This document shows, piece by piece, positions 1 through 10,902 of a stretch of DNA of 40,168 bases. The notes under the pieces were generated by a model. That model did not search any database. It was given only the letters and a program-made list of their open reading frames with translations, and had not been told where the DNA came from. The DNA lies in assembly GCA_028284525.1 (NCBI GenBank), contig JANQRO010000344.1:1-40168 (forward strand). The letters are read 5' to 3'. Each line of letters begins with the position of its first letter. The stretch's first letter is position 1. The translations under genes were made by a program, and so were the position numbers. Source of the DNA: Myxococcota bacterium. GTDB lineage: Bacteria; Myxococcota_A; UBA9160; PR03.

Positions 1-458
1 CGCAGCGCGCCGCGGCTCCACGCCACCACCGGCACACCGGCCCGCTCGGCGAGCTCCTTCGCGCCGATCTTCTCGCCGCCGGCGCGGATCACGTCGCCGC
101 GGGGGCCCAGGAAGCGAATCCCCGCCGATTCGAGGGCGTCGGCGAAGACGGCGTCCTCGGCGAGGAACCCCCATCCGGGCCACACCGCGTCGGCCTCGAT
201 CTCGCGCAGCACGGCGAGCAATGCGTCGCGGTCGAGGTAGGCGGCGAGGGCCCCGTTCGGGCTCGGGAGCAGCACCGCGCGGTCGGCGTGCCGGGCGAAG
301 GGCGCACCCCGGTCGACCTCGGTGTAGAGGGCGACGCACTCGATGTCCGAGCCCTCGCTCCCGCGCAGGGCCTTCACCGAGCGCACACAGCGCATCGCGG
401 CCTCGCCGCGGTTCAGGATGGCGAGACGGTGGATCGGCTGCGCATCGCTGGGAGTCAT
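1..458 (-). CDS. Biotin carboxylase N-terminal part of an acyl-CoA (acetyl-CoA) carboxylase, truncated by window edge
   Basis: Reverse-strand translation MTPSDAQPIHRLAILNRGEAAMRCVRSVKAL...VALYTEVDRGAPFARHADRAV...DAVWPGWGFLAEDAVFADALESAGIRFLGPRGDVIRAGGEKIGAKELAERAGVPVVAWSRGAL runs off the window; NRGEAAxR and GWGFLAE/FxGP/K-x-x-AK motifs of biotin carboxylases. Confidence 0.88.
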   Translation of the reverse strand, partial: MTPSDAQPIHRLAILNRGEAAMRCVRSVKALRGSEGSDIECVALYTEVDRGAPFARHADRAVLLPSPNGALAAYLDRDALLAVLREIEADAVWPGWGFLAEDAVFADALESAGIRFLGPRGDVIRAGGEKIGAKELAERAGVPVVAWSRGAL

Positions 459-1078
459 TGGACACCTCTCGGGCGAGAGGGGTCGCCGGGTTGCCACAAC
501 ACCGCCGCCCGGGCGAGGCGGCCGTGGTGCGAGATGGAGACGGGGAAGCGGTGGCCGCCCACCCGGAGGGACGGGATCCGCCCGCGGCGTTCGAGCACCG
601 CGGCGTCCGTGTGACCGCGCGAGACGGCCTCGCGACCGAGCGCGCGGCCGAAGGCCGCGCGGAGCGTGTCGCGATCCACGGGGAGGCCAGGTGTCGAGCC
701 GATGGAAAGGACGTGTTCGGAGACCGCCTCGAGTGGGGTGTCCGGCGCCATCGCCAGGGCGCTCACCGCGTCGTCTTCGACGCGGACACGCACCGCGAGC
801 GAGGAGCCGGCTGGGGTGTCGACGCGCCCGCATCCCCCCTCGGCCAGCGCGACGCGCAGGGCGCGGGGCGCGAACACGAAGCGGGGGTCGCCCCGCCGTA
901 GCGCCTTGTAGGCCGCTTCTTTCGCGGCCCAGAACATCCAGCGTCGGCGGCGCGGCTCGGGGTCGGCGGAGATCGCGGCGCGCTCGTCGGCGTCGAACAC
1001 GCGTCGGTCGAAGCCGGGATGCTGGGCGCCCTCGCGGGTGTCCGCCTGGGCGAGATCGACGACATCGTTGCCGATCAC
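455..1078 (-). CDS. 4'-phosphopantetheinyl transferase superfamily protein
   Basis: GTG start, VIGNDVVDLAQ...RVFDADERAAI...RRRWMFWAAKEAAYKALRRGDPRFVF: GNDxVD and W(A/S)xKEAxYK motifs; stop overlaps next gene start (ATGA). Confidence 0.88.
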   Translation of the reverse strand: MIGNDVVDLAQADTREGAQHPGFDRRVFDADERAAISADPEPRRRRWMFWAAKEAAYKALRRGDPRFVFAPRALRVALAEGGCGRVDTPAGSSLAVRVRVEDDAVSALAMAPDTPLEAVSEHVLSIGSTPGLPVDRDTLRAAFGRALGREAVSRGHTDAAVLERRGRIPSLRVGGHRFPVSISHHGRLARAAVLWQPGDPSRPRGVQ

Positions 1079-1851
1079 GAAAGCGATCGTTCCATCTCGA
1101 TCAGCGTGCCCGTGATCTGACGGGCCACCTCGCGAGAGCCGCGCAGACCGCTCTCGTCGGTCTTGGGCTCCATCAGCCGGAGCGCCACCTGGAAGCGGTC
1201 GCCGCGCGTGGGTACCGCCGAGAAGGAGGTCTGCCGGCGGCCGCGCAGGTACACACAGAGCACCCGGCAGCCGGGCACGGCGCGATAGATACGGCCGACG
1301 CCGGGTGCGGCGTTTTCCATCTCGACACGACCCGAGCGGCTGCGGCCGCCTTCGGGGAAGAGCAGGGTCGTCTCGCCGCGCCGCAGGGTGTGCACCACCC
1401 GCGCCAGACTGCGCGCCACCTCGGCGCGTTTGCCTCCGCGTACCACCGGGATGCACTTGAAGACATAGGCGAAGAGCCGCAACGGGAGGTTCGACGCGAA
1501 GATGCTCCGCTCCGGCACGTTCCACGGCAGGCGGGAGAAACGCCGCACGTAGTAGAGGGGATGGCCCAGCGCCCATCCGATCAGGAACGAATCGATCATC
1601 GTCAGGTGGTTGGCGCAGATCAGCAGGGGCCCCGGCTCGTCCGCGATCTGCCGGTAGAGACGGCGGATCTCGTCACCGCCTTCGATCCGAAAGCCAAACC
1701 CGAAGCGCAGGGTGATCGCGGTGAGCGCGGTCGTGAGCGGCGAGAGCAGCCGATCGATCTCGCGCTGGATCCCGAGGCGAACCCGGCCCGCGAGGGGCAA
1801 CGCGAGTGCGTCCGCCGTGTCGGTGCGCGGCGGTGCGCCCGCGTCGCGCAC
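1075..1851 (-). CDS. 1-acyl-sn-glycerol-3-phosphate acyltransferase (PlsC-like)
   Basis: 258 aa ORF; NHLTMIDSF (NHxxxxD) and FPEGGRSRSG motifs of the PlsC family. Confidence 0.9.
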   Translation of the reverse strand: MRDAGAPPRTDTADALALPLAGRVRLGIQREIDRLLSPLTTALTAITLRFGFGFRIEGGDEIRRLYRQIADEPGPLLICANHLTMIDSFLIGWALGHPLYYVRRFSRLPWNVPERSIFASNLPLRLFAYVFKCIPVVRGGKRAEVARSLARVVHTLRRGETTLLFPEGGRSRSGRVEMENAAPGVGRIYRAVPGCRVLCVYLRGRRQTSFSAVPTRGDRFQVALRLMEPKTDESGLRGSREVARQITGTLIEMERSLS

Positions 1852-2105
1852 TACCCGATCTTGGAGCGGATCAGCTCCACCGCGTTGCCCACACTCTCGA
1901 CGGCGTCGACATCTTCGTCGGCGATCTCGATGTCGAAGGCGCCTTCGAACTCGAGGACCACGTCGACGAGGCGCGCCGAGTTCACCTCGAGGTCGTCGAG
2001 GATGTGGGTGCCGAGACCCACCGCGGCGAGGGCGTTCTGGTTCTTCACATAGGGCGTGAGAATCTTCACGACCTGCTCGAACACATCCTTCTCTGTCATG
2101 CGCAT
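1851..2105 (-). CDS. Acyl carrier protein
   Basis: 84 aa acidic helical protein, DDLEVNSARLVDVVLEFEGAFDIEIADEDVDAVESVGNAVELI; Ser in the phosphopantetheine position but NSA instead of DSL. Confidence 0.85.
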   Translation of the reverse strand: MRMTEKDVFEQVVKILTPYVKNQNALAAVGLGTHILDDLEVNSARLVDVVLEFEGAFDIEIADEDVDAVESVGNAVELIRSKIG

Positions 2106-2141
2106 CTCCTCATCCAGTCCGCGCAGGATTCCCCGTCTGTC

Positions 2142-3422
2142 TCAGTCTTTCCACTTGCGGAGGACGAGACAGGCATTGACGTCACCAAATCCAAACCCCG
2201 CCTTCACGAGGATCTCTAGATCCGGAGCCTCGCGCAACTCGTGGGTCACCGACCCCGCGTAGGGCGCGATCTCCGGGTGGATATCTTCGCAGTTGACCGA
2301 AGGATGGACGAAGCCCTCCCGGACCATCAAGACCGCGGCCACCGATTCGATCGCCCCGGCAGCCCCTAGGGTATGCCCGATCAGCGATTTCGTCGCGGTG
2401 ATCGGAGGCAGGGCCTCCGGAGCGCAGCCCAGGGCCGTCGCCCAGGATCGGACCTCCTGCGGGTCGGCCCCCGTGGCGGTGAGGTGGCCGCTGATCGCGT
2501 CCACCTCGGAGGCCTCGATCCGGGCGTCCTGCAGGGCCCCTCGGACGCAGCGCACCACTCCCTCCGGGTTGGGGGCGGTCATGCTGCCACCCCCGCGGTG
2601 GCCTCCGCAGTTGACGCCGGTGCCGAGGAGCTCGGCGTGGATCCGGGCGCCCCGCTCCTGCGCGCTCTCGAGGCCCTCGATCAGCAGCACCCCGGCGCCC
2701 CCGGCCGGCACGAAGCCGGCCGCGCTGGCGCTCATCGGCCGGGAGGCCCGCTCGGGCGCGTCGTTGTACTTGCGCGACAGCACGCGCATCGCGTCGAAGC
2801 CTCCCCAGATGTAGACCGAGGCGCCCTCGGCGCCGCCGCAGAGCATGCGCTCGGCGAGTCCCGCCCGGATCCGCTCGGCGCCGATCGACACCGCCTCGGC
2901 TCCCGTGCTGCAGGCGCTCGAGTTGGTCGTCACCTGGTTGCCGAGGGCCAGGAGCCCGGAGACCCGGGCGGAGATCCCACTGGCCATCACCTGCTCGACG
3001 GCGGTGCTTCCCATCCGCCGCACGCGGCCCTCGTTCACGAAGGGCACGACCCGGTCGGCGATGGTGTCCATCCCGCCGATCCCCGTGCCGAGGACGGCGC
3101 CGGTATCCCAGTCGACCCGGTCGTCGTCGTAGGCGGGGCGGGGGAAGCCCGCGTCGGTCCAGGCGTCCACCGCCGCGATCGAGGCGTAGCGGTGCGCCTG
3201 GTTCATCGCGAGGAGCTGCTCCTCGCTGAAGTAGCTCTCGGCGATCTCGTCGGCGCCCTCGGGGACGCCGGCGACGTGGCAGCCGAACTTGAGCTCCGCC
3301 ATCTCCTCGACCACGCGGATCCCCGACGCGCCCTTGCGCAGCGCCAGCTCGAAATCGGAGACGCGGTTCGCGTTCGGGGCCACCACGCCGAGGCCCGTGA
3401 TCACCACTCGTCGGTCGCTCAT
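2142..3422 (-). CDS. Beta-ketoacyl-ACP synthase (KAS II / FabF-like)
   Basis: MSDRRVVITGLGVVAPN...NSSACSTGAEA (catalytic Cys), ISGHLTATGADP (His), ATKSLIGHTLGAAGA (Lys/His). Confidence 0.95.
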   Translation of the reverse strand: MSDRRVVITGLGVVAPNANRVSDFELALRKGASGIRVVEEMAELKFGCHVAGVPEGADEIAESYFSEEQLLAMNQAHRYASIAAVDAWTDAGFPRPAYDDDRVDWDTGAVLGTGIGGMDTIADRVVPFVNEGRVRRMGSTAVEQVMASGISARVSGLLALGNQVTTNSSACSTGAEAVSIGAERIRAGLAERMLCGGAEGASVYIWGGFDAMRVLSRKYNDAPERASRPMSASAAGFVPAGGAGVLLIEGLESAQERGARIHAELLGTGVNCGGHRGGGSMTAPNPEGVVRCVRGALQDARIEASEVDAISGHLTATGADPQEVRSWATALGCAPEALPPITATKSLIGHTLGAAGAIESVAAVLMVREGFVHPSVNCEDIHPEIAPYAGSVTHELREAPDLEILVKAGFGFGDVNACLVLRKWKD

Positions 3423-3880
3423 GTCGCGACTCCCATCCCGGAGATTTCCCCCGAGCACACGACCTTGCCCTCGGCGCTCTGCATCTCTACCCGCGAGCGT
3501 AGCTTTCTGCGGCGAAAGAAAACCTTCTCGGCGCGCACCGTCACCGTCTCGCCGGGGTGGACGACCCCCGAGAACTCGACGTTGGCGTCGGTGAACAGCG
3601 TGACGAGCTTGCCGAGGTCGTCCGGGGCCTCTCGGGAGACGAGATAGATCCCCAGCGCCACCACCCCGGCCTGGGCCATCGTCTCGAGCAGGATGACGCC
3701 CGGCGTCACCGGGTTGCCCGGGAAGTGACCCCGGTAGAAGTCCGCCTCGGGGCGGAACCGGTAGCGGGCCACGATGTGGTCGTCGTCGAGCTCGACGATC
3801 TCGTCCAGGAAGCGGAAGGGCTCCTGCTGCGGGAGCGCCGCCAGCACCTGCTCCGGAGAGAGGCCGGGGCCCGCGCTCAC
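3419..3880 (-). CDS. 3-hydroxyacyl-ACP dehydratase, FabZ-like
   Basis: GTG start; PFRFLDEIVELDDDHIVARYRF...FYRGHFPGNPVTPGVILLETMAQAG: hotdog fold catalytic His/Glu motifs; GTGA overlap with upstream gene. Confidence 0.9.
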   Translation of the reverse strand: MSAGPGLSPEQVLAALPQQEPFRFLDEIVELDDDHIVARYRFRPEADFYRGHFPGNPVTPGVILLETMAQAGVVALGIYLVSREAPDDLGKLVTLFTDANVEFSGVVHPGETVTVRAEKVFFRRRKLRSRVEMQSAEGKVVCSGEISGMGVAT

Positions 3881-4467
3881 CGGTCCATCTTCCCGCCCCG
3901 GGCCCGCTCGCTGGGGTGCGGGTAGTCGGGGTAGTCGATGTCCCGGAAGGTTCCCACCTTCGCGCGGTCGATGCTGTAGACCGCCTCGCCGTTCACCGAG
4001 ACCGTGGCGTCGCCGATCGCCATCGAGGCGCCCGCCGCCGCGAGCTCGGTGAAACGTCGCACCCGGATCTCGGTGCGCACGACGCCGTCGTGGGGCCGGA
4101 TCTGGCCGTAGAACTCGACCTCGCCGCAGCCCAGGGCGCGGCCCGCCCCCAGCCCGCCGCGCCACGCGCAGTAGAAGCCGAGGAGCTGCCACACCCCGTC
4201 GAGACCCAGACAGCCCGGCTGCACCGGGTCGCCGAGGAAGTGGCACTGGAAGAACCAGTCGTCCAGACGCACGTCGCGCTCGCCGACGATCCGTCCGCGC
4301 GCGCCGTCCCCGGCGACCTCGACGATGCGGTCGAGCATCAGCATGGGCGGCATCGGGAGCCGCGCGCCGAAGGCGGGCGGCGCGTCTTCGATCAGACGGC
4401 CGTGGGCGAAGGCCAAGAGCTCGCTCTGGTCGAAGGCGTCGCGGCTCTGGAACTCCTGGTATTTCAC
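3877..4467 (-). CDS. 3-hydroxydecanoyl-ACP dehydratase-like protein, FabA family
   Basis: GTG start; LPMPPMLMLDRIVEV...WFFQCHFLGDPVQPGCLGLDGVWQLLGFYCAWRG, FabA-type HFxGDPVxPGxLGLD motif. Confidence 0.9.
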   Translation of the reverse strand: MKYQEFQSRDAFDQSELLAFAHGRLIEDAPPAFGARLPMPPMLMLDRIVEVAGDGARGRIVGERDVRLDDWFFQCHFLGDPVQPGCLGLDGVWQLLGFYCAWRGGLGAGRALGCGEVEFYGQIRPHDGVVRTEIRVRRFTELAAAGASMAIGDATVSVNGEAVYSIDRAKVGTFRDIDYPDYPHPSERARGGKMDR

Positions 4468-5459
4468 GCACGCCCCTCGAAGCGCATCAGATAGCTCGAC
4501 CAAGTGAGGCCGGCGCCCACCCCCGCGACGGCGACGTCGTCGACGGCCTCCCATTTCTCCCAGTGCATCGAGATCACGCTCGCCGAGCTGGCGGCGCCGG
4601 TGTTGCCGAACCACTCGACGTTGCTGTGGTGTCGGTCGGCGGGGATCGAGCACTGTTTACAGACGTTCTGCAGCATGCGCAGATTCGCCTGGTGCCCGAC
4701 GAAATGGAAGCGACGGGTCTCGTCTTCGAACTCGTTGCGCATGTCCCGCACCAGCCGCGTCATCCGTTTGATCCCGAAGGTCTGGACCACGCGTCCCTCC
4801 TGGGCAAAGTGACCCAGCCGCGGCACCACCACCTTGTCCGCGCCGGCGGGGCTCGACGCGAGGGTGTTGCCGAGGATCTCGACCGGCGCGGGCACCCGGG
4901 TCGACACGACCGCCGCGGCCGCGCCGTCCCCCCAGATCACCGCCGCGGCCCGGTCGCGGTAGTCGACGGTGCGGGTCAGCGCGTCGGGGACCGCCAGCAG
5001 GATGTAGTCCGGCAGCCGCTGCGGGTCCATCTGCTGGAGCATGTACAGCTGGACGTAGAAGCTCGTACACGCGGAGAGCATGTCGAAGGCGGGAACTTCG
5101 AGCTCGAGAGCGCAGGCGATGTTGCAGGTGTCGGCCGGGGACGCGGTGTCGATCGCCGAACTCCCTCCGATCACCATCCCGATCTGGCTCTTCTCGATCC
5201 CGGCGCGCTCGATCGCCATCAGCGCGGCGTGTTTGGCGAGATCGGCGTTGCTGTAGAGCTGGACCTCGAGGGCCGCCCGGGGCTCGGCGTTGCGCGTCTC
5301 GCGCAGGTAGTCGAGGGGCATCACGGTGCGTCGCGATCGGATCCCCACGCGCTCCATGATCCACTGGTCCGTGGTCCCGATGTCGAGCTCTTCGAGAAAG
5401 GCGTTGCTGATCTCGTTCTCGGGATGGAAGTGGCCGAGTCCGTGCAGGTACAGCGTCAT
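4464..5459 (-). CDS. Beta-ketoacyl-ACP synthase III (FabH-like)
   Basis: MTLYLHGLGHFHPENEISN...SACTSFYVQLY (Cys), FVGHQANLRML (His), WFGNTGAASSASVI (Asn) catalytic triad. Confidence 0.93.
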   Translation of the reverse strand: MTLYLHGLGHFHPENEISNAFLEELDIGTTDQWIMERVGIRSRRTVMPLDYLRETRNAEPRAALEVQLYSNADLAKHAALMAIERAGIEKSQIGMVIGGSSAIDTASPADTCNIACALELEVPAFDMLSACTSFYVQLYMLQQMDPQRLPDYILLAVPDALTRTVDYRDRAAAVIWGDGAAAAVVSTRVPAPVEILGNTLASSPAGADKVVVPRLGHFAQEGRVVQTFGIKRMTRLVRDMRNEFEDETRRFHFVGHQANLRMLQNVCKQCSIPADRHHSNVEWFGNTGAASSASVISMHWEKWEAVDDVAVAGVGAGLTWSSYLMRFEGRA

Positions 5460-6436
5460 CGCATGGCTCCCGAAATGTGCTCGCCGCCGTCGACACGGAT
5501 CACTTCGCCGTTGATCCACGACGCCTCGTCGCGCGCGAGCAGGTAGATGCAGTTGGCGACATCGCGGGGGGTGGTGAGGCGTCCGAAGGGGTTGCGCGAC
5601 CGGGCCGCGGCCTTCAGGTGCGCGTTGCCGGGGATCGCGCGCAACGCCGGGGTGTCGGTGATGCCGGCCTGGATCACATTGGTACGCACGCCGTAGGGGG
5701 CAAACTCGACGGCGATCGACCGGGCCACGGACTCGAGGGCCACCTTCGCGGCGCCGACGGCGGCGTAGCCGCGCCAGGCGACGGTGTTGCCCTCGCTCGT
5801 CAGGCCGAACACCCGGGCGTCGTCGGCGAAGAGCTTGCGCTGGTGGAGCCGCTGGGTCCAGCCGAGGAGGCTGGTTCCCATACTGTGAATCGTGCGTCCG
5901 AGGTCGTCGTCGTCGATGAACGAGCGCTGGGAGTATTCCGGGAGGCTCGCCAGCGAGACCATCGTGTCGATGCCCTCGTCGAAGAGCGCGTCGACAGCCT
6001 CCTGCACCGAGTCGGCGTCGAGACCCAGCCGGGCGGCGAGCTCGCTCACCCCGGGCCGCTCTTCTTCCACCTGGGGGGCTACGAGCTTCAGGTTGCCGAA
6101 GGCGATCGAGTGGAGCAGGACGCGCACACAGCCCTCGCCGGCGGTCTCCTGGAGCTCGTCGAGGATCGACTCGCGCTTGTCCTCGGCGAGGGCGTCGGTG
6201 TTCTTGGTGAGCACCTGCACGCCGAGGCTGCGGAGCTTCTCGAACTCGGGCTCGATGCGGGCGAGGGCGCCCCGGCGATCCCGGTGCACGAGGCACAGGT
6301 GCATGCCGTGCTCGGCGAGCTTCTGCGCGGTCGCGAGCCCGAACCCGCTCGACGCGCCGAGGATCACCGCCCAGGCGTTGTCGCCAAACTCAGAAGCCGT
6401 CGTTGCCAAGCGTTCCCCCCGCTCTGCCCTGGGCAT
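5456..6436 (-). CDS. Enoyl-ACP reductase-like SDR (FabI/FabL-type)
   Basis: WAVILGASSGFGLATAQKLAEHGM, LLHSIAFGNLK, YAAVGAAKVALE (Y-x6-K), VRTNVIQAGITDTPA, NGEVIRVDGGEH. Start is the ATG at 6434-6436, chosen by reading frame and homology. Confidence 0.85.
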   Translation of the reverse strand: MPRAERGERLATTASEFGDNAWAVILGASSGFGLATAQKLAEHGMHLCLVHRDRRGALARIEPEFEKLRSLGVQVLTKNTDALAEDKRESILDELQETAGEGCVRVLLHSIAFGNLKLVAPQVEEERPGVSELAARLGLDADSVQEAVDALFDEGIDTMVSLASLPEYSQRSFIDDDDLGRTIHSMGTSLLGWTQRLHQRKLFADDARVFGLTSEGNTVAWRGYAAVGAAKVALESVARSIAVEFAPYGVRTNVIQAGITDTPALRAIPGNAHLKAAARSRNPFGRLTTPRDVANCIYLLARDEASWINGEVIRVDGGEHISGAMR

Positions 6437-6553
6437 CGCCCCGCCGCTCGCGGGGTCGACGCCTCGGGGCTCCACCCGCCGCGCGCTCCGTTCGGACGGA
6501 CGACGGACCCGATAGACCCGATGGAATTCGGAGGTCTCACCGCCCGACACACA

Positions 6554-6604
6554 GTTTGGCTCGGTTTTCCGCCCACAGCCAAACAGCGGGAAGGTCCTTC
6601 CCGC
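6554..6604. promoter_or_regulatory. Two adjacent perfect inverted repeats in a divergent intergenic region
   Basis: GTTTGGCT-N15-AGCCAAAC (6554-6584) and GCGGGAAGG-T-CCTTCCCGC (6586-6604). Confidence 0.5.
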
Positions 6605-6776
6605 CGGTGGGGGGCCATCCAAGGTGACCCACTCGCGACGACACTTCAAATGCCCCGGCGGGGTCTGCCTCCCAGGGGGCGCGCGGACGGCGCGGCCACT
6701 CGGTCGCGCGCCCCGGGGGCGACGCCTCCGGAGCGACGAGCGTCGGGAAGCCAGGCCTGGCAGGATACGCGGGGCG

Positions 6777-8936
6777 ATGACGACCCGTACGACGCTCTCC
6801 GAGTTCGACTCCAAGGCCCTGCTGCGCGAGTTGGGTGTGCCCGCCAGCCGGGAGCGCCTGGTCGACGGGCCCGCTGGTGTGGTCGAGGCCGCGCAGGCGC
6901 TGGGATTCCCGGTCGTGATGAAGCTCTGTGGCGCCGCGATCTCGCACAAGACCGAGCGGGATCTGCTGCGATTGAATCTTGTTTCCCCCGAGGGCGTCCG
7001 CGCAGCGGCCGAGACCCTCTGGGCCCAGCGCCGGCCCGAGGATGGGGCGGTCGGCCTGCTGGTCGCGGAGCAGGTGGAGGGACGCCGGGAGCTCATCGCA
7101 GGCGTGGTGCGAGACCCCCAGTTCGGCCCCTGTGTGCTCGTCGGGCTGGGCGGCATCCTCGCCGAGGCCCTGGGAGACGTGGTCTTCGGGGTCGCGCCCC
7201 TCGATCGCGCCGAAGCGCGCCGCATGATCGAGAGTCTCAGCGCCGCCCACCTCGTGACCGACCCCTTTCGCGGTGAAGGTCCCGGCGACCTCGACGCCAT
7301 CGCCGACGTCCTCGTCGCCCTGGGAGACCTCGCCGTCCGGGACCCGGGCATCGAGAGCGTCGACGTGAACCCGCTGATCCTCCGCGAGGGGGCACCGGTC
7401 GCCGTCGACGCGTTGGTCGTGCGACGCAGCCCGGCGCCCGAATCCGTCGAAGCCCCGGCCCCGGTCTCCGGCGACGCGATCCGCGAGCGCTTCCGACCGC
7501 TCTTCCACCCGAAGGGGGTGATCGTGGCCGGCGCCTCGAGCCACCCGGGGAAGTTCGGGTTCGTCGCTCTGCACAACCTCCGGCGCTGTGGCTACGGGGG
7601 GGCGATCTTTCCGGTGAATCGGGAGGGCGCGGAGATCTTGGGCGCGCCGAGTCTGCGCGACGTCTCGGAGGTACCGCCGGGGGAGGCCGATCTGGTCTTC
7701 GTGTGCACCCCCGCGCCCGCCAACGCGGAGCTGCTGCGGGCCTGCGCCAAGGCGGGGGTGCGGGCCGCCTTCGTCGCGAGCGGTGGCTACCGCGAGGCCG
7801 GCGAGGACGGCGAGGTCCTCGAAGACGAGCTCGTCGCCACCGCCGACGAGCTCGGCATCGTTCTCGCGGGCCCGAACGGCCAGGGATTGATCTCGACGCC
7901 GGCGAAGATGTGCGCGCAGATCGTCGCGCCGTATCCGCCCCCGGGCCGCATCTCGGTGGCGAGCCAGAGCGGGAACCTCGTGTCCTCGTTCTTGAACTAC
8001 GCCACCCAGACCGGAGTGGGGATCTCCAAGGCGGTCTCGGCAGGCAACGCGGCGCAGACCGACATCGCCCACTATCTCGACTACTTCGCCGAGGACCCCG
8101 AGACCGACGTCGTCGTCGCCTACATCGAGGGCGTGCCCGACGGTTCCCGTTTCGTCCGCGCCCTCGAACGGTTGACGCCGCGCAAGCCCCTGGTCCTGGT
8201 CAAGGGCGGGGTGGGGAGCGAGGGGCAGAAGGCCGCCCTCTCCCACACGGGCTCCCTCGCCACCGACGACCGCGTGTTCTCCGGGGTGTGTCGCCAACAC
8301 GGCGTGCTCCGCGCCCCCACCGTCGAGGAGGCCTTCGAGTGGGCCGCCACCCTGGCCAGCCAACCGCTGCCGCGGGGTCGGCGCACCGTCGTGTTCACCA
8401 CCGCCGGCGGCTGGGGGGTGCTCTCCGCCGACGCCTGCGCCGCCGCCGGGCTCGACTTGATGGAGCTCCCCATCGACATCCGCGACGCCGTCGACGAGAT
8501 GGTGCCGGCCCGCTGGAGTCGCGGGAATCCCCTCGATCTGGCCGGGGGCGAGACCCGCGACACGGTGACCGCGGTGCTCGACCTGCTCTGCGCGCATCCG
8601 GAGGTCGACGCGGTGATCCACCTGGGGTTGGGGATCCAGGCCGCGACGGCCGAGCTCATGCGCAACGGACCCTTCTATCCCGACTTCGGTCTCGACCGCA
8701 TGACCGACTTCCACACCAATCAGGACCGCCGGTATGCCGAGGCGGCAGCCGAGGCCTCGGCTCGCCACGGCACCCCGGTGCTCTCCGCCACCGAGTTGGT
8801 CTACACCGATCGCGAGTACGGCAACTCCGGGCCCCTCGCGGTCAAGGCCGTGGGGCGCGTCTGCTACCCGAGCGCCCACCGCGCGATCCGCGCGTTGCGC
8901 GCGCTGTGCGACTACGCGGAGTTCCGGTCCCGCTGA
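6777..8936 (+). CDS. ADP-forming acyl-/acetyl-CoA synthetase, fused beta-alpha (ATP-grasp then CoA-binding/ligase)
   Basis: N-terminal ATP-grasp (FPVVMKLCGAAISHKTE, VDVNPLIL), then CoA-binding domain (GVIVAGASSHPGKFG), SQSGNL and SHTGSLA (phospho-His) motifs. Confidence 0.9.
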   Translation: MTTRTTLSEFDSKALLRELGVPASRERLVDGPAGVVEAAQALGFPVVMKLCGAAISHKTERDLLRLNLVSPEGVRAAAETLWAQRRPEDGAVGLLVAEQVEGRRELIAGVVRDPQFGPCVLVGLGGILAEALGDVVFGVAPLDRAEARRMIESLSAAHLVTDPFRGEGPGDLDAIADVLVALGDLAVRDPGIESVDVNPLILREGAPVAVDALVVRRSPAPESVEAPAPVSGDAIRERFRPLFHPKGVIVAGASSHPGKFGFVALHNLRRCGYGGAIFPVNREGAEILGAPSLRDVSEVPPGEADLVFVCTPAPANAELLRACAKAGVRAAFVASGGYREAGEDGEVLEDELVATADELGIVLAGPNGQGLISTPAKMCAQIVAPYPPPGRISVASQSGNLVSSFLNYATQTGVGISKAVSAGNAAQTDIAHYLDYFAEDPETDVVVAYIEGVPDGSRFVRALERLTPRKPLVLVKGGVGSEGQKAALSHTGSLATDDRVFSGVCRQHGVLRAPTVEEAFEWAATLASQPLPRGRRTVVFTTAGGWGVLSADACAAAGLDLMELPIDIRDAVDEMVPARWSRGNPLDLAGGETRDTVTAVLDLLCAHPEVDAVIHLGLGIQAATAELMRNGPFYPDFGLDRMTDFHTNQDRRYAEAAAEASARHGTPVLSATELVYTDREYGNSGPLAVKAVGRVCYPSAHRAIRALRALCDYAEFRSR

Positions 8937-8945
8937 GCTCGAGCG

Positions 8946-10850
<1,905 letters not shown>

Positions 10851-10902
10851 GCGTCGATGTGGCTCCGCGTCCCGACCCGTTCCGCACCGCGGGTGGCCGC
10901 GT

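Noticed and set aside
6537-8879. 780-aa minus-strand ORF antisense to the acyl-CoA synthetase
   Set aside because: The plus-strand ORF has full ADP-forming synthetase motifs; the antisense translation has no family resemblance.
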